This document shows positions 1-9,212 of a DNA stretch of 64,000 bases, one piece after another. Positions within the stretch are counted from its first letter, which is position 1. Each line of letters begins with the position of its first letter. Origin of the DNA: Thermogemmatispora carboxidivorans (GTDB lineage: Bacteria > Chloroflexota > Ktedonobacteria > Ktedonobacterales > Ktedonobacteraceae); the NCBI RefSeq assembly GCF_000702505.1, contig NZ_JNIM01000001.1, forward strand, positions 186,001 through 250,000, read 5' to 3'. The notes under the pieces were generated by a model. The model was given only the letters and a program-made list of their open reading frames with translations. It had not been told where the DNA came from and did not search any database. A program made the translations under genes and the position numbers.

Positions 1-135
1 CACGGCCAGGAGCGCCACATTCAACAGACTCACCACCACAAAAATTGCAATGCTGCGCCTCCGTCTGCGCCGTGCCAGGGTCAGCTCGCTGGCCGTCGCG
101 GAGCTCTCGTTAACCGGTAGCGTTTCACTGCTCAT
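1..135 (-). CDS. Membrane protein, N-terminal fragment (runs off left edge)
   Basis: The first 45 codons of a gene on the minus strand are present and the rest lies outside the window. The start is ATG at 135, preceded by a weak AGGG. The peptide has a polar Ser/Thr-rich stretch of about 20 residues, then a run of six arginines (LARRRRRR), then a hydrophobic segment (IAIFVVVSLLNVALLAV) that looks like the first transmembrane helix. The arginine run just before the helix fits a cytoplasmic N-terminus by the positive-inside rule. The family cannot be recognised from this fragment. Confidence 0.6.
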   Translation of the reverse strand, partial: MSSETLPVNESSATASELTLARRRRRRSIAIFVVVSLLNVALLAV

Positions 136-446
136 CGGTGCCCTGTTCGTTTTGCGTGCAAGATGATGCCAGGCTAGATTATGAGGATGCTGCCTGATAG
201 CGGGCTTGCAATCCTTGACCCATACCTTACAATAGCCTGAATATCAAGGGCTGTCAAATGCAAGTGGCGGCGGGCACGAAATGCCTGCTCCTGGCGTGCG
301 ACCCTCAGCGTGCGCCGGGTCCCACCTGTCTACCGACACAAAGAAGCGCCCGAAGAGCGCGTTACTCTTCAGGCGCCTCCCTTGGCCTTGGGCCTGGCCC
401 TGAGAAGCGGTTTCCTGGCCATCGCAGGGCGACTGGAAGGACCGAC
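136..446. other. Intergenic stretch without a convincing gene
   Basis: This gap lies downstream of the DJ-1-like gene and upstream of the truncated membrane-protein gene. It should hold the promoter of the latter, but I could not find a clear -35/-10 pair. An open frame crosses it on the plus strand at 258-623. It runs antisense into the DJ-1 gene, has arginine- and proline-rich low-complexity composition, and I do not consider it real. Confidence 0.4.
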
Positions 447-1010
447 TTAGCCGCGGGCGCTCACCCGGCTTTGGGCGAAAAGCTCGATCATGGCCCGATT
501 GAAAGCGGGGAGATCGCGCGGGCTGCGGCTACTCACCCAATTGCGGTCGTGCACGACCTCCTGATCAACCCAGTTGCCGCCGGCATTGCGGATGTCATCC
601 TGGATCGTATGGTAGCTCGTTAAGGTGCGCCCGCGTACCAGTCCTGCCGAGACCAGCAGCCAGGGGCCATGACAGATAACCGCGATAGGCTTGCCGGCAG
701 CATCAATGCGCCGTACAAATTCCTGGGCCTCGCGCTGGACACGCAAGGCGTCAGCATTCAAGGCCCCGCCTGGCAGAAGAACGGCCTCAAACTCGTCGGG
801 GTTGGCCTGCTGCAATGTCAGGTCGACTGGGAAGCTGTCGCCCTTCTCGACGTGATTGACACCCTGGATCTGGCCCGCCTTTGGCGCCACAATGGCTGTG
901 CGCGCTCCTGCTTCCTCCAGGGCCTTCTTTGGCTCGCTCAGCTCAACCTGCTCAAAGTAATCTGTTGCCAGAATAGCCACACGCAGGCCTTGCAGATTCG
1001 TCCCTTGCAT
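447..1010 (-). CDS. DJ-1/PfpI family protein
   Basis: This is a 187-residue single-domain protein of the DJ-1/PfpI (class I glutamine amidotransferase-like) superfamily. The nucleophile-elbow cysteine is visible in AVICHGPWLL, the form typical of the PfpI/YhbO-type subgroup, and an LPGGALNAD loop lies before it. Family members act as deglycases, general stress proteins or occasionally peptidases. Sequence alone cannot choose between these. The start at 1010 is picked over an in-frame codon at 1031 because a perfect AGGAGG (complement of 1020-1025) sits at good spacing before it. The gene stands alone, with the Der gene upstream on the same strand after a 240-base gap. Family assignment is firm, the reaction is not. 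Confidence 0.88.
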   Translation of the reverse strand: MQGTNLQGLRVAILATDYFEQVELSEPKKALEEAGARTAIVAPKAGQIQGVNHVEKGDSFPVDLTLQQANPDEFEAVLLPGGALNADALRVQREAQEFVRRIDAAGKPIAVICHGPWLLVSAGLVRGRTLTSYHTIQDDIRNAGGNWVDQEVVHDRNWVSSRSPRDLPAFNRAMIELFAQSRVSARG

Positions 1011-1250
1011 CGATCGCAACCTCCTTTGCAAAGGTCAACAAGCAAGAAAGACAACCATTGTCAGGGCAAGGTCTTCCATTCAGACGCTGCCCTCTCCACC
1101 CACAGATACACGCGATGCCCCCCATGTAAGGAGACTCTGCTATTGGTCTGATGCTGAAGGCTGGCGAGCTATGAAGGGGGACCACCCAGGCGCGGGAGAC
1201 GAAAGCAGGCAAAGATGCGAGCTGGGCCGGGCCAGGCCGGAGAGTCTGGC

Positions 1251-2678
1251 CTAGCCCAGGCGCGGTAGCTCTACCTTCGACCGCGCGCGGAAAATGAGGC
1301 GAATGCCCGTTCCTGCGAAGTCGAAGGCCTCGCGGAGGCGATTTTCCAGATAACGCTCGTAGCTAAAATGGAGGTAATCCGGGTTGTTCACGAAGAAGAC
1401 AAAGGTCGGCGGATTAACCTGAGCCTGAGTGGCGTAAAAGATCTTGAGCTGGTGCCCGTGGACCGCGACCGGATGATGGCGACGAATGGCCTCCTGCACG
1501 ACCTCGTTCAGACGAGCTGTGGGAATGCGCACGAAGCGCCTGTCGGCGATCTCGATGGCCTTGCGCAGCAACGATTGAACGTGGTAGCCGGTCTTGGCCG
1601 ACGCGAAGACCACTGGAGCATAGGGAATGAACTTGAGGCCCGCGCTCAGAATCCTGCGGTACTCTTCGGCCTCGGCGATTTCCCGCGCCAGGCTGATGGG
1701 TTCTCCCCGGCGAGCGGCCCGGCGCTGCTCCTGGACGATATCCCACTTATTGACTACGACGATAATCCCTTTGGCCTCCTCGTGCACATAGCCCGCGATA
1801 TGCGTATCTTGAGCCGCCAGTCCCTCGACAGCATCGATCAGCAGGAGGGCCACGTCGCAGCGATCGATGGCACGCATCGAGCGTATCACGCTGTATTTCT
1901 CGATGCCTGGTACAATGCGCCCGCGTCGCCGGATGCCAGCGGTATCGATCAGCACGAGCTTACGATCCTCAAAGAGCAGCTCGGTATCGATCATGTCGCG
2001 GGTAGTACCGGGCACGTCGCTCACAATAGCGCGCTCGTAGCCCAGAATGCGATTGAGCAACGACGACTTGCCAACATTCGGGCGTCCGACAATGGCGATG
2101 CGCACCTGCTCTGTCTCGTCCTCTTCGGCATGCTCCTCGGGCGTTTCGGGTGGCAAAGACTCGACGATCTTGTCTAGCAAATCGCCGGTTCCCAGGCCGT
2201 GCAGGGCCGAGATGTCGATTGGTTCGCCCAGGCCCAGGGCGTAGAACTCGGGGGCGTACTGGCGCTGGGTATCGTTATCGGCCTTATTGGCGGCCAGAAT
2301 GACCGGCTTATTGGTGCGGCGCAGCAGGGTTGCCACCTCCTCATCGGCGGGGGTGATGCCTGTGCGCACATCGACCATAAAGACGATAACGTCGGCCTCC
2401 TCGATGGCCAGACGCACCTGAGAGCGTACGTGCTCCATCAGATCGCCGCTGACCCCGCTCAAACCAATCTGGCCCGGTGGTGTCTCTTCGCCGAGGGCCA
2501 GACCACCGGTATCGATCAGCGTGAACTCCCGTCCATTCCAGTCAGTATCTCCATAAAGGCGGTCGCGCGTTGTGCCGGGCAGATCCTCGACGATGGCGCG
2601 CCGCTCACCAATCATGCGATTAAAAAACGTGGATTTGCCGACGTTCGGTCGGCCTACGATGGCGACAAGTGGCTTCAT
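1251..2678 (-). CDS. der: Ribosome-biogenesis GTPase Der (EngA)
   Basis: Der is an essential tandem GTPase that assists maturation of the 50S ribosomal subunit. The 475-residue protein shows two G domains. The first starts at once with GRPNVGKSTFF and has switch and recognition motifs DTGG and NKAD. The second carries GRPNVGKSSLLNR, DTAG and NKWD. A C-terminal KH-like domain follows and ends in RSKVELPRLG. Length is slightly above the usual 430-460 residues because of an acidic linker between the G domains. The start at 2678 is chosen because homologues begin with a short lead into the P-loop and a GGGGTGG sequence precedes it. An in-frame extension to 2813 would cross the extended -10 element at 2746-2754, so it is rejected. 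Confidence 0.96.
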   Translation of the reverse strand: MKPLVAIVGRPNVGKSTFFNRMIGERRAIVEDLPGTTRDRLYGDTDWNGREFTLIDTGGLALGEETPPGQIGLSGVSGDLMEHVRSQVRLAIEEADVIVFMVDVRTGITPADEEVATLLRRTNKPVILAANKADNDTQRQYAPEFYALGLGEPIDISALHGLGTGDLLDKIVESLPPETPEEHAEEDETEQVRIAIVGRPNVGKSSLLNRILGYERAIVSDVPGTTRDMIDTELLFEDRKLVLIDTAGIRRRGRIVPGIEKYSVIRSMRAIDRCDVALLLIDAVEGLAAQDTHIAGYVHEEAKGIIVVVNKWDIVQEQRRAARRGEPISLAREIAEAEEYRRILSAGLKFIPYAPVVFASAKTGYHVQSLLRKAIEIADRRFVRIPTARLNEVVQEAIRRHHPVAVHGHQLKIFYATQAQVNPPTFVFFVNNPDYLHFSYERYLENRLREAFDFAGTGIRLIFRARSKVELPRLG

Positions 2679-2745
2679 AGCCCCTACCACCCCTTTCTTG
2701 CGATCCCGCAGAGTAGTAAGTGAGAGAAAAAACAGCCTGGGTTTG

Positions 2746-2754
2746 ATTATAGCA
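2746..2754 (-). promoter_or_regulatory. Extended -10 promoter element for der
   Basis: On the minus strand this reads TGC followed by a perfect TATAAT. No good -35 hexamer lies 17 bases upstream, which is common for extended -10 promoters. Transcription would start near 2739, leaving a leader of about 60 bases before the der start at 2678. Confidence 0.55.
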
Positions 2755-2822
2755 CAAACACAGAGTCGCTTTGAGTCCCTCTTTTTTCGGCCTCGGAGAG
2801 GGGTGCAATTCATATTGCGATA

Positions 2823-2831
2823 TGCTATACT
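2823..2831 (+). promoter_or_regulatory. Extended -10 promoter element for the Clp N-domain gene
   Basis: The plus strand reads TGC then TATACT. It lies about 70 bases from the der promoter and points the opposite way, so the two genes appear to be transcribed divergently. The leader would be about 190 bases before the start at 3030. The -35 region is weak. Confidence 0.45.
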
Positions 2832-3029
2832 GATAAAGCTGGTCCCCCACCTGGCGCAGTCAATCGAAATGGAGGAGAGGAGAAGCGAGCGAATCGAGGG
2901 CGGTCCTGGCGCCGGGGCAGGCTAAGCCAGCGACGGCAAAAGCGGTAAGCAGTTTATTCAGGCCGAGGGCAGGTGCGAGGTCCTCTGTGGGGTGACCTCC
3001 TGCTGCTTGGCAGCAAAGGCAGGGAACAC

Positions 3030-3506
3030 ATGACTAAGAACCGCTTCCACCACTTTACAGAGAGCGCCAGGCTCATCTTTGTCGAAGCACAGCAGTCGGC
3101 GGAAAGGTATCAGCAGACGTACATTGCCCCAGAGCACTTGCTTCTAGGGGTAGCCAACAGCAAGGCTACGACTGCTACCAGACTGCTCAATCGAGTAGAG
3201 ATCGACCCGCTTCTGCTTCGAGCAGTGACGGAGCGGGCGATTGCTGACCAGCTGGCGGCTCACCCTGATAGTGCCAGCGACCGGCTTGGTCTGACCCCGG
3301 AGGCCAAGGAAGCTATCGAGCTGGCAGTTGAGGAAGCGAGTCGCGAGCAGCTTGGTTTTGTGGGTAGTGAGCATCTACTCCTGGCTCTGCTGCGCCAGCA
3401 GGGGACCCTGGTGGTCAACGTCCTTGAGCAATTTGGCGTCAATCTGGAAACGGCCCGTGCGCGGCTCCAGCGTCTGCGCCAGGAAGGCTACACCTCCGAG
3501 CCTTAA
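3030..3506 (+). CDS. Stand-alone Clp N-terminal (Clp repeat) domain protein
   Basis: This 158-residue protein consists only of the double Clp repeat found at the N-terminus of ClpA/ClpC/ClpB. Repeat one contains FTESARLIFVEAQQSAE and APEHLLLGV, and repeat two contains LTPEAKEAIELAVEEA and GSEHLLLALL. No AAA+ ATPase module follows, because the frame stops right after the second repeat. Stand-alone proteins of this type (compare ClpS-like or ClpC-N-like adaptors) may bind substrates or regulate a Clp ATPase, but that role is inference. The start ATG at 3030 matches the beginning of the family domain. A longer in-frame start at 2973 adds unrelated residues. The full ClpB in this window lies 41 kb away. 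Confidence 0.85.
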   Translation: MTKNRFHHFTESARLIFVEAQQSAERYQQTYIAPEHLLLGVANSKATTATRLLNRVEIDPLLLRAVTERAIADQLAAHPDSASDRLGLTPEAKEAIELAVEEASREQLGFVGSEHLLLALLRQQGTLVVNVLEQFGVNLETARARLQRLRQEGYTSEP

Positions 3507-3546
3507 GCGGCGGGTGGAGCCGGTAAGGTTCGTGATCCGCGATCCA

Positions 3547-3604
3547 GGGGAGCAGGCCCGCCCGGCACGGCTCAATCGCCATGCCGGGCCGTGGACTGCT
3601 CCCC
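3547..3604. terminator. Large compound hairpin between convergent genes
   Basis: The outer arms GGGGAGCAG (3547-3555) and CTGCTCCCC (3596-3604) pair perfectly over 9 bp. The inner arms CCCGGCA (3561-3567) and TGCCGGG (3582-3588) pair over 7 bp. It sits exactly between two convergent stop codons and probably limits read-through in both directions. There is no T-run on either side, so it is not a classical intrinsic terminator. Confidence 0.5.
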
Positions 3605-3621
3605 TGCTCTATGGGTGCAAG

Positions 3622-6600
3622 CTACTTGAGAGCGATGGCGAAGATGTGTAAGTGGCCGCCCAAGACCGTGCTCGGTAGCGTAATGCTCTTGACCGTCTTC
3701 TCCGGGTCGAGCGGCAGCTCGGCATAGAAGACGTAGGCGCGCTGGAGCTGCGGACCAGTGGGGCGATTATAGTAGGCGGTGACGATGGCAATACTGTTGC
3801 CGCAGCTCGGAGCGAAGGAGCCGCCCCCGAGGGTCCAGTCGCTCAGGCAGAGCGGCAGCGGCTGGAGAGAGCCATCGCTATAGTGGATCAGCACCTGGCC
3901 GTGAGCGCCTGAGGCATCGCTGTGATCGGCGGCGCCCAGCAGGGCCAGGGCGGTCTTATGGGCGCTCCCGTTCAGCGGGATCGTCTGACCGTTGGCCAGG
4001 TAGTTATTGTGGGCTCCTGAAGCCACATTTGGCCAGCCAAAGGTCACGCCATTATAGGTGAGTGGCTGCCAGGGAAAGACGCCGACGGCAGCCAGGGCCT
4101 GGGCCGAGTAGCTGGCCCCTGTACCGTCGAAGTTAGCGGCCTGGGGATTGCTATCATCGCTTGTACCAGCGTTATTGTAGAGGGTATCCTCTGCTACCTT
4201 TGTGGCCACAGCAAAGACGTGCAGCAGGCCCTGATTGACCGTAGCAGGCAGCGTCACACTTTTCACCGTCTTGCCGCTCTGCAGGGCCACCTCGGCGTAG
4301 AAAATGTAGGTCTTCACAAACTCCTGTCCCGTTGGCTGGTTCCGGTAGGGCAGCGTGACAAAGATGCCGTTGCCGAAGGACGGCCCGTTTGCCTTACCCT
4401 CATTCAAGGTCCAGTCGCTGAAGCCCAGCGTAAACGGCTGACGGCTGCCATCGCTATAGTTGACGTAGGCGGTACCGTACGAGGGGCCGCCGGAGGCCGC
4501 GCCCAGAAAGGCCAACAGACTGGCATTCTTCTGAGGAGCGACTGGCAGCGTTTGGCCGGCGGCGATATAGTTATTGAGCTGGCCGGCGGCGGCGTTAGGC
4601 CACTGAAAGACCACGCCAGACACGCCGCGGTAGAAGGCATTATCGCCGGGATTGATCCCTGCCTGTTGCAGGGCTTGCAGCGAATAGCTATGGCCGGCAT
4701 TGTCGAAATTGGCCTGGGCGGGCAGGTGGTCGTCGCTGACCCCAATATTGTTGTAGCTCCCATAGAGGCCCCTGGTAGCAATCGAGAAAATGTGCAGGCG
4801 GCTGGGGCTGGCAGGTGCGGGCGGCAGTGTCACGCTCTTAATGGTTTTGGTCGCATCGACTGCCACATCGGTGTAAAACAGGTAGACCGTCACTGGTTGC
4901 TGGCCGCCGGGTCCATTGCGGTAGCTCATCGTTGCCACCGGCTTATTATTAAAGGCGGGGGTATTGCTGGTCCAATCGGTCAGGCCGAGCGTAAACGGCT
5001 GAGTCGAGCCGTCGCTGTAGTTAATGCGGGCGGTGCCGCTGGTTGATCCCTGGGTAGCCGAGCCGAGGAAGGCCACCAGTGTCACGCCTGGGCCGCTATT
5101 CAGGGGGATCGTCTGACCGTTGGCCTGGTAATTGTCCTTGACCCCGGCGGGCAGGTCTGGCCAGATGAAAGCCAGGCCATTGCAGAGTACACTTGCGCCT
5201 GGGGTAATGCCAGCTTGTGCCAGGGCTGTTGCAGAGTAGCTGTAGCCCAGGCCATCGTAGTTCGCTGCCTGCACATTTTGTGTAAAATCGTCGCTGATGC
5301 CGACATTATTGTAAGTCACTGGTGGGGGAGGGGCGCTGCTCTTATTGAGCAGGCCGTAGACGGTCAGCGTTGTCTTGGTTGGCACGAAGACCCGGCCATC
5401 GGCGATAGTTGGCGTACTGAACTTCACATAGCTATCGAGCGTATCGTAGTCCGGGTCCTGGGCGCTGCTGTACAGCTCATGGCCCAGATTGGTTGCATCG
5501 TAGGCGCGCAGGGCGCCGCCTGGATCGATCAGCCACAGGATGCCGTTGCTTGTCCCATTGCTAGAGAGGGAGGGATTGCCGCCGGAGAAGAGGAAGCTTC
5601 TCTCGGGCGTCTGGGAGCTTGGTGTTGGCGGAAGCAAGACCTGTCCTTTCCCGTTACGCTGCAAGCGGTAAGCCAGCGTAGGGTGTCCGACGCTGGAGAC
5701 GTAGACATATTCCGCGCTCGCGCTGCGCCAGTAGGCGGGGGTGCCATACATGCCGCCGACGGTACTGGGAGGTGTTTCCTGCAGCACCTGATCCAGATCG
5801 GTGCGGCTCCGATTAGCCTCCGTGCAGGGCTGACTGACTGTCGTAAACTGGCCCAGCTTATTGGTGTCCAGCACATAGATGCGGCCCTCCTTGCCGCCGC
5901 TGATCAACTCCTGGTAAGAAGGAAGCAGCAGGGGCCCGCCCGAGCCGAGGTCGGCGTCGGCCTCTCCCAGGCACTCCTGGTTGAAGGGCGCGAAGTAGTC
6001 CAACAGGCGCAGATCGGGGCTTAGTTTGACAAAGCTATCGCCCAGTGATGGGCGAGGAGCGGAAGGCTCAAAGTCGCCGTTGCCGCTGATAAAGTAGATA
6101 TTGCCCTCGCTATCGGCGGCCAGGCCGCCGCCCCCGTGCCAGACGCCGGCGCCGGCCCCGTCGGGAGTCACGTTGAAGACGTGGGTTTGGCGGAAGCTGT
6201 TACCGTCGTAGGCATAGCTGATGATCCAGCCGTGGTAGGGCATATTGTCGCAGAACGATCCCCAGGCAATGTAAATCTGACCGTTAGCCAGCAGCAGGGC
6301 GGCGCGCTGGCGTTCGTAGCGGGGGTCGAAGCTCACGCTGCCGTTCTGGCTGCCGGCGCCCTGACCGGGGACGCTGGCGCGCACGACGACCGGGCTGCCG
6401 GGGCGCTCGCGCCCTGTGCTGATGTCAATGGCGTGAAGCCGATCGAAGAACTGTCCCCTACTATTCTCCGAAAAGGTCACAAAGAACATTGTCCGGGTGG
6501 CTGGATCAATGACCGGTGTACCGGTAATACCGACCTCCGGCACCGTATCGCCGCAAGCCACGTCCTCCCAGGAGACGGTCGTCTCACCGGGAGGCAGATA

Positions 6601-7068
6601 GTTGGCGCGCCAGAGCGGAGGAGGAACGCCGTTACTGCTCTGGGCATCGGCATCAAAGGCGTAGATGCTATCGTGCTCCGTGGCGACAAAGACCACATTG
6701 TGGGGGGTGCCATTGATGTTCAAATTGGGCACATAGAGTGGCTGGGCATAGATCTGACCGTCGACAGGGTAGGCTACCCGTTTGCCGAAGCTCTGGGCGT
6801 TGACATTGCCTGGGGTCAAGAGTGTTTCCGTCGTATTCTGGCCGCTGCGCCAATTATCGTTTTTGTAGGTCAACACAGCGGTGTGGCCGCTACTGCGGGG
6901 AGCTTTCGCCTGGGTTAGGCGAGTGTTGCTTGCCAGCTGAGTAGCGGAGCGCTCGGACTGGAGTCGGGCGCTCATGAAAGGACCGGGCAAGAGAGTGATG
7001 GCAAGGGCCAGGAGGCTCAGCAGCCCAAGCAGGGGCTGCTGCTGGCGAGAGAAACGGACCTGGCTCAT
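3622..7068 (-). CDS. Secreted beta-propeller (PQQ-like) protein with triplicated C-terminal domain
   Basis: This 1148-residue exported protein starts with a signal peptide (basic MSQVRFSR, then a hydrophobic core from about residue 13 to 30). Residues of about 65-560 resemble PQQ/quinoprotein-type beta-propellers, with phrases such as NVVFVATEHDSIYAFDAD and GKEGRIYVLDTNK. The C-terminal half is three tandem copies of a domain of roughly 190 residues starting near 584, 770 and 963. Each opens with NN(V/I/A)G(I/V/T)SDD and contains QA-NFD, GQT(I/L)P, NYSDGS or HYSDGS, and a closing SVTLP or SITLP. Similar domains occur in secreted actinobacterial glycosidases and phospholipases as presumed beta-sandwich binding modules. 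The start at 7068 is set by a strong purine-rich RBS (GGAGGAGGAGGATTG). Substrate is unknown. Confidence 0.72.
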   Translation of the reverse strand: MSQVRFSRQQQPLLGLLSLLALAITLLPGPFMSARLQSERSATQLASNTRLTQAKAPRSSGHTAVLTYKNDNWRSGQNTTETLLTPGNVNAQSFGKRVAYPVDGQIYAQPLYVPNLNINGTPHNVVFVATEHDSIYAFDADAQSSNGVPPPLWRANYLPPGETTVSWEDVACGDTVPEVGITGTPVIDPATRTMFFVTFSENSRGQFFDRLHAIDISTGRERPGSPVVVRASVPGQGAGSQNGSVSFDPRYERQRAALLLANGQIYIAWGSFCDNMPYHGWIISYAYDGNSFRQTHVFNVTPDGAGAGVWHGGGGLAADSEGNIYFISGNGDFEPSAPRPSLGDSFVKLSPDLRLLDYFAPFNQECLGEADADLGSGGPLLLPSYQELISGGKEGRIYVLDTNKLGQFTTVSQPCTEANRSRTDLDQVLQETPPSTVGGMYGTPAYWRSASAEYVYVSSVGHPTLAYRLQRNGKGQVLLPPTPSSQTPERSFLFSGGNPSLSSNGTSNGILWLIDPGGALRAYDATNLGHELYSSAQDPDYDTLDSYVKFSTPTIADGRVFVPTKTTLTVYGLLNKSSAPPPPVTYNNVGISDDFTQNVQAANYDGLGYSYSATALAQAGITPGASVLCNGLAFIWPDLPAGVKDNYQANGQTIPLNSGPGVTLVAFLGSATQGSTSGTARINYSDGSTQPFTLGLTDWTSNTPAFNNKPVATMSYRNGPGGQQPVTVYLFYTDVAVDATKTIKSVTLPPAPASPSRLHIFSIATRGLYGSYNNIGVSDDHLPAQANFDNAGHSYSLQALQQAGINPGDNAFYRGVSGVVFQWPNAAAGQLNNYIAAGQTLPVAPQKNASLLAFLGAASGGPSYGTAYVNYSDGSRQPFTLGFSDWTLNEGKANGPSFGNGIFVTLPYRNQPTGQEFVKTYIFYAEVALQSGKTVKSVTLPATVNQGLLHVFAVATKVAEDTLYNNAGTSDDSNPQAANFDGTGASYSAQALAAVGVFPWQPLTYNGVTFGWPNVASGAHNNYLANGQTIPLNGSAHKTALALLGAADHSDASGAHGQVLIHYSDGSLQPLPLCLSDWTLGGGSFAPSCGNSIAIVTAYYNRPTGPQLQRAYVFYAELPLDPEKTVKSITLPSTVLGGHLHIFAIALK

Positions 7069-7281
7069 CAATCCTCCTCCTCCTCTTCTTCTGTACCAGG
7101 ATGCTGCTGCTTCCATGCAGCTTTAAGTGTAGTACTTTGCTGAATAATAGCCTGTGCTCGACAATCGCCAGAGCAGGTATAGAGTAGCAATTAAGCTGAA
7201 TTATGAAGCTGCTCTAATTGTAGTGTAGAATAAAGGAAAAGGGAGGAGATATCTCGGGAGAAGGTGGAGAAGGGTGCTTTC

Positions 7282-8574
7282 TCAGCGTCGAGAGGAAGCT
7301 ACCTTCTCCTCCAGGATCTGGCGAACCAGGCGCTCGGCCAGGGCGATCGAATAGTTCTGGCCGCGGTCGTGGGGATAGACCTGGAACATGTTGGCCAGCC
7401 AGAGGCCGGGGAGGGGGGTATTCAGAGGAGGGATATGCTCGCGGTAATCGGGGGTCACAATGGGTTGGGCGAAAGGGGCGCGGAACATCCAGCTCTCGCG
7501 CACCCAGGAGGGGTCGAAATCTGGGCGAATGCGGCGCAGGTGGGGCAAGAACTGGGTCAGGACCTCAGCTTTCTCCATCTGGAAGAGCGGGTCATCCATT
7601 GGGCGGTAATTGCCCAGGTAGAGCAGGTGGCGACCGCCGTACTCCTCGGGAGGGCGCAGGTTCGTATGTTCGACGATGCTCAGGAAGGGATAGCCTGGAT
7701 CGCAGATATTGAGCCAATAGGTAGCTGTCAGGCGACGATCGAGGGCCAGAATCAGGCAGTGGGCGCCGTAGGCCTGGCCCCATTCGTAGCGAGCGCGGTA
7801 GTCAGGGGGCAGGGCTGGAATCAGGCGCAGGGTCAGGCGGGTAGCCAGGGTAGAGATGACCCGATCGACCGTCCAGGTGCCGCGAGTTGTGCGCACCTGC
7901 CAGCCGCCGGTGGCCAGGGGCTCGGCGCCTTCGATACGTGTTCCGAGCAGGATCTTGCCGCCGAGGGAAGTGATGCGTTCCGCCAGGCGGTCGTAGAGCT
8001 GTTGGAAGCCGCCTTTGAGGTAGCCCAGGCTGGTGGTGCGGTCGTGGAAGCGGGCCCAGAACCAGGGCAGAGCGATCTGCTCATGGAGGGAGCCGAACTT
8101 GCTCACGAAGAGTGGTTCAAAGACCAGTTCGTAGGCGCGTTTCCCCATCCAGCGTCGCAGCCAGGGGGCGGCGGTGCGACCTTCTAGTGGCCAGGAGGGA
8201 GAGAGTTTCAGGAAGGCGGCGACGGCCCCGACGCGCAGGCGCTCGTAGAAGCGCAGGGGGCGAAAGGCCAGCAGCGAGGTAGGCGAATCGAGGCGGTAGA
8301 TCTGGCCTTCGATCAAGGACTCTGTGCGTGGTGTAGACCAGATCAGTTGTGGACCGAGGCCCAGCTCGTTGATCAAGCGAATAGCGGCGCGGTCGGTGCG
8401 GAAAAGGTGGTGATAGAACTTCTCCAACCAGATGCCTGGCGCGACCTGGAAGCCGGCGGCCAGGCCGCCGGGGACCTCCTCCTGCTCGAAGACCATCACT
8501 GACTGGCCGGCCTGAGCCAGGCGATAGGCGGCCACCAGACCGAGTGCGCCGCCACCGAAGATAGCGTATTGCAT
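7282..8574 (-). CDS. FAD-dependent amine-oxidase/protoporphyrinogen-oxidase-like oxidoreductase
   Basis: The 430-residue protein begins with a Rossmann dinucleotide-binding motif (AIFGGGALGLVAAYRLAQAG) followed by E at the end of the second strand (VFEQEE) and the GG-L motif PGGLAAGF. This is the pattern of NAD(P)-binding-8/amine-oxidase flavoproteins such as HemY, UDP-galactopyranose mutase-like enzymes and carotenoid desaturases. A C-terminal FAD contact is suggested by PLPGLWLANMFQVYPHDRGQNYS. Ktedonobacteria often place such genes near surface-sugar loci, but no sugar enzymes adjoin this one. The gene is 213 bases upstream of the beta-propeller gene on the same strand, and co-transcription is possible but unproven. 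The exact substrate cannot be stated. Confidence 0.78.
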   Translation of the reverse strand: MQYAIFGGGALGLVAAYRLAQAGQSVMVFEQEEVPGGLAAGFQVAPGIWLEKFYHHLFRTDRAAIRLINELGLGPQLIWSTPRTESLIEGQIYRLDSPTSLLAFRPLRFYERLRVGAVAAFLKLSPSWPLEGRTAAPWLRRWMGKRAYELVFEPLFVSKFGSLHEQIALPWFWARFHDRTTSLGYLKGGFQQLYDRLAERITSLGGKILLGTRIEGAEPLATGGWQVRTTRGTWTVDRVISTLATRLTLRLIPALPPDYRARYEWGQAYGAHCLILALDRRLTATYWLNICDPGYPFLSIVEHTNLRPPEEYGGRHLLYLGNYRPMDDPLFQMEKAEVLTQFLPHLRRIRPDFDPSWVRESWMFRAPFAQPIVTPDYREHIPPLNTPLPGLWLANMFQVYPHDRGQNYSIALAERLVRQILEEKVASSRR

Positions 8575-9212
8575 GGTGCGTATTGTGCTCCTCTCCCTGG
8601 TGCTTGCGATAGCCCTGACGTGTATGCGCGTAGCTCGGTAGCTCGTAGCTGGTTGTAGTCAGTAGCGTTGTGCTGGGGCGAAGCTAGCGGGGTAGCTGGC
8701 CATCTTACTCTCTCCTCTAGTGCCGAGTCGCCGTGGCGATTTGTGGTGCGTGCCTTGCGAACGGCGGGTTGTGGGAGGAGGAGAAGCGAGCGCCAGCCAG
8801 CCAGCCAGCAAAGTGAGCCAGCTGGATTGCTCGATCTACCGACGGGAGGGCCTCGCCTGCGTCCTTGCTCTCCTGCTGATTGGCATCTATTGTACCACAG
8901 CCGCGCGAGGCCTGTCAGCCCCAGGGAGCGCACTGCGGCCATCAAATCCCCCTATGGTATCTAGACAGACAAACGTTGCTTCCCCACTTTGACCTCATCG
9001 ACGACTGGTAAGGCCAGCTTTGTGAATGAGCCTTTTTCTCCAGTGCTGTGATTTAACGAAAAGCGCGCTAGCCGAGTCAGGCATGGCAGATGAGAATGAA
9101 TAAGCTGGCAAGCAGTAATATATGTATCATCCACCCAGTGGCTCCTTGCTTCCCTCGTAGCTGGAGAAGCGAGAAGGGCTGAAAAGAACCTGGAGAAGAG
9201 AGGGAACAACCC
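8575..9212. other. Intergenic region, no supported gene
   Basis: This 638-base stretch separates the divergent flavoprotein and PLD-like genes. It holds short tandem CAGC units near 8790-8810. Several overlapping frames on both strands lack ribosome-binding sites and have low-complexity composition, so none is called. A TAATAT near 9117-9122 could be a -10 for the PLD-like gene but has no matching -35. Confidence 0.4.

Noticed and set aside
258..623. Frame of 121 codons on the plus strand over the DJ-1-like gene
   Set aside because: It is largely antisense to a well-supported gene and has no RBS or family match.
8496..8992. Several overlapping small frames between the flavoprotein and PLD-like genes
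   Set aside because: No RBS, low-complexity Arg/Ser composition, and mutually overlapping on both strands.
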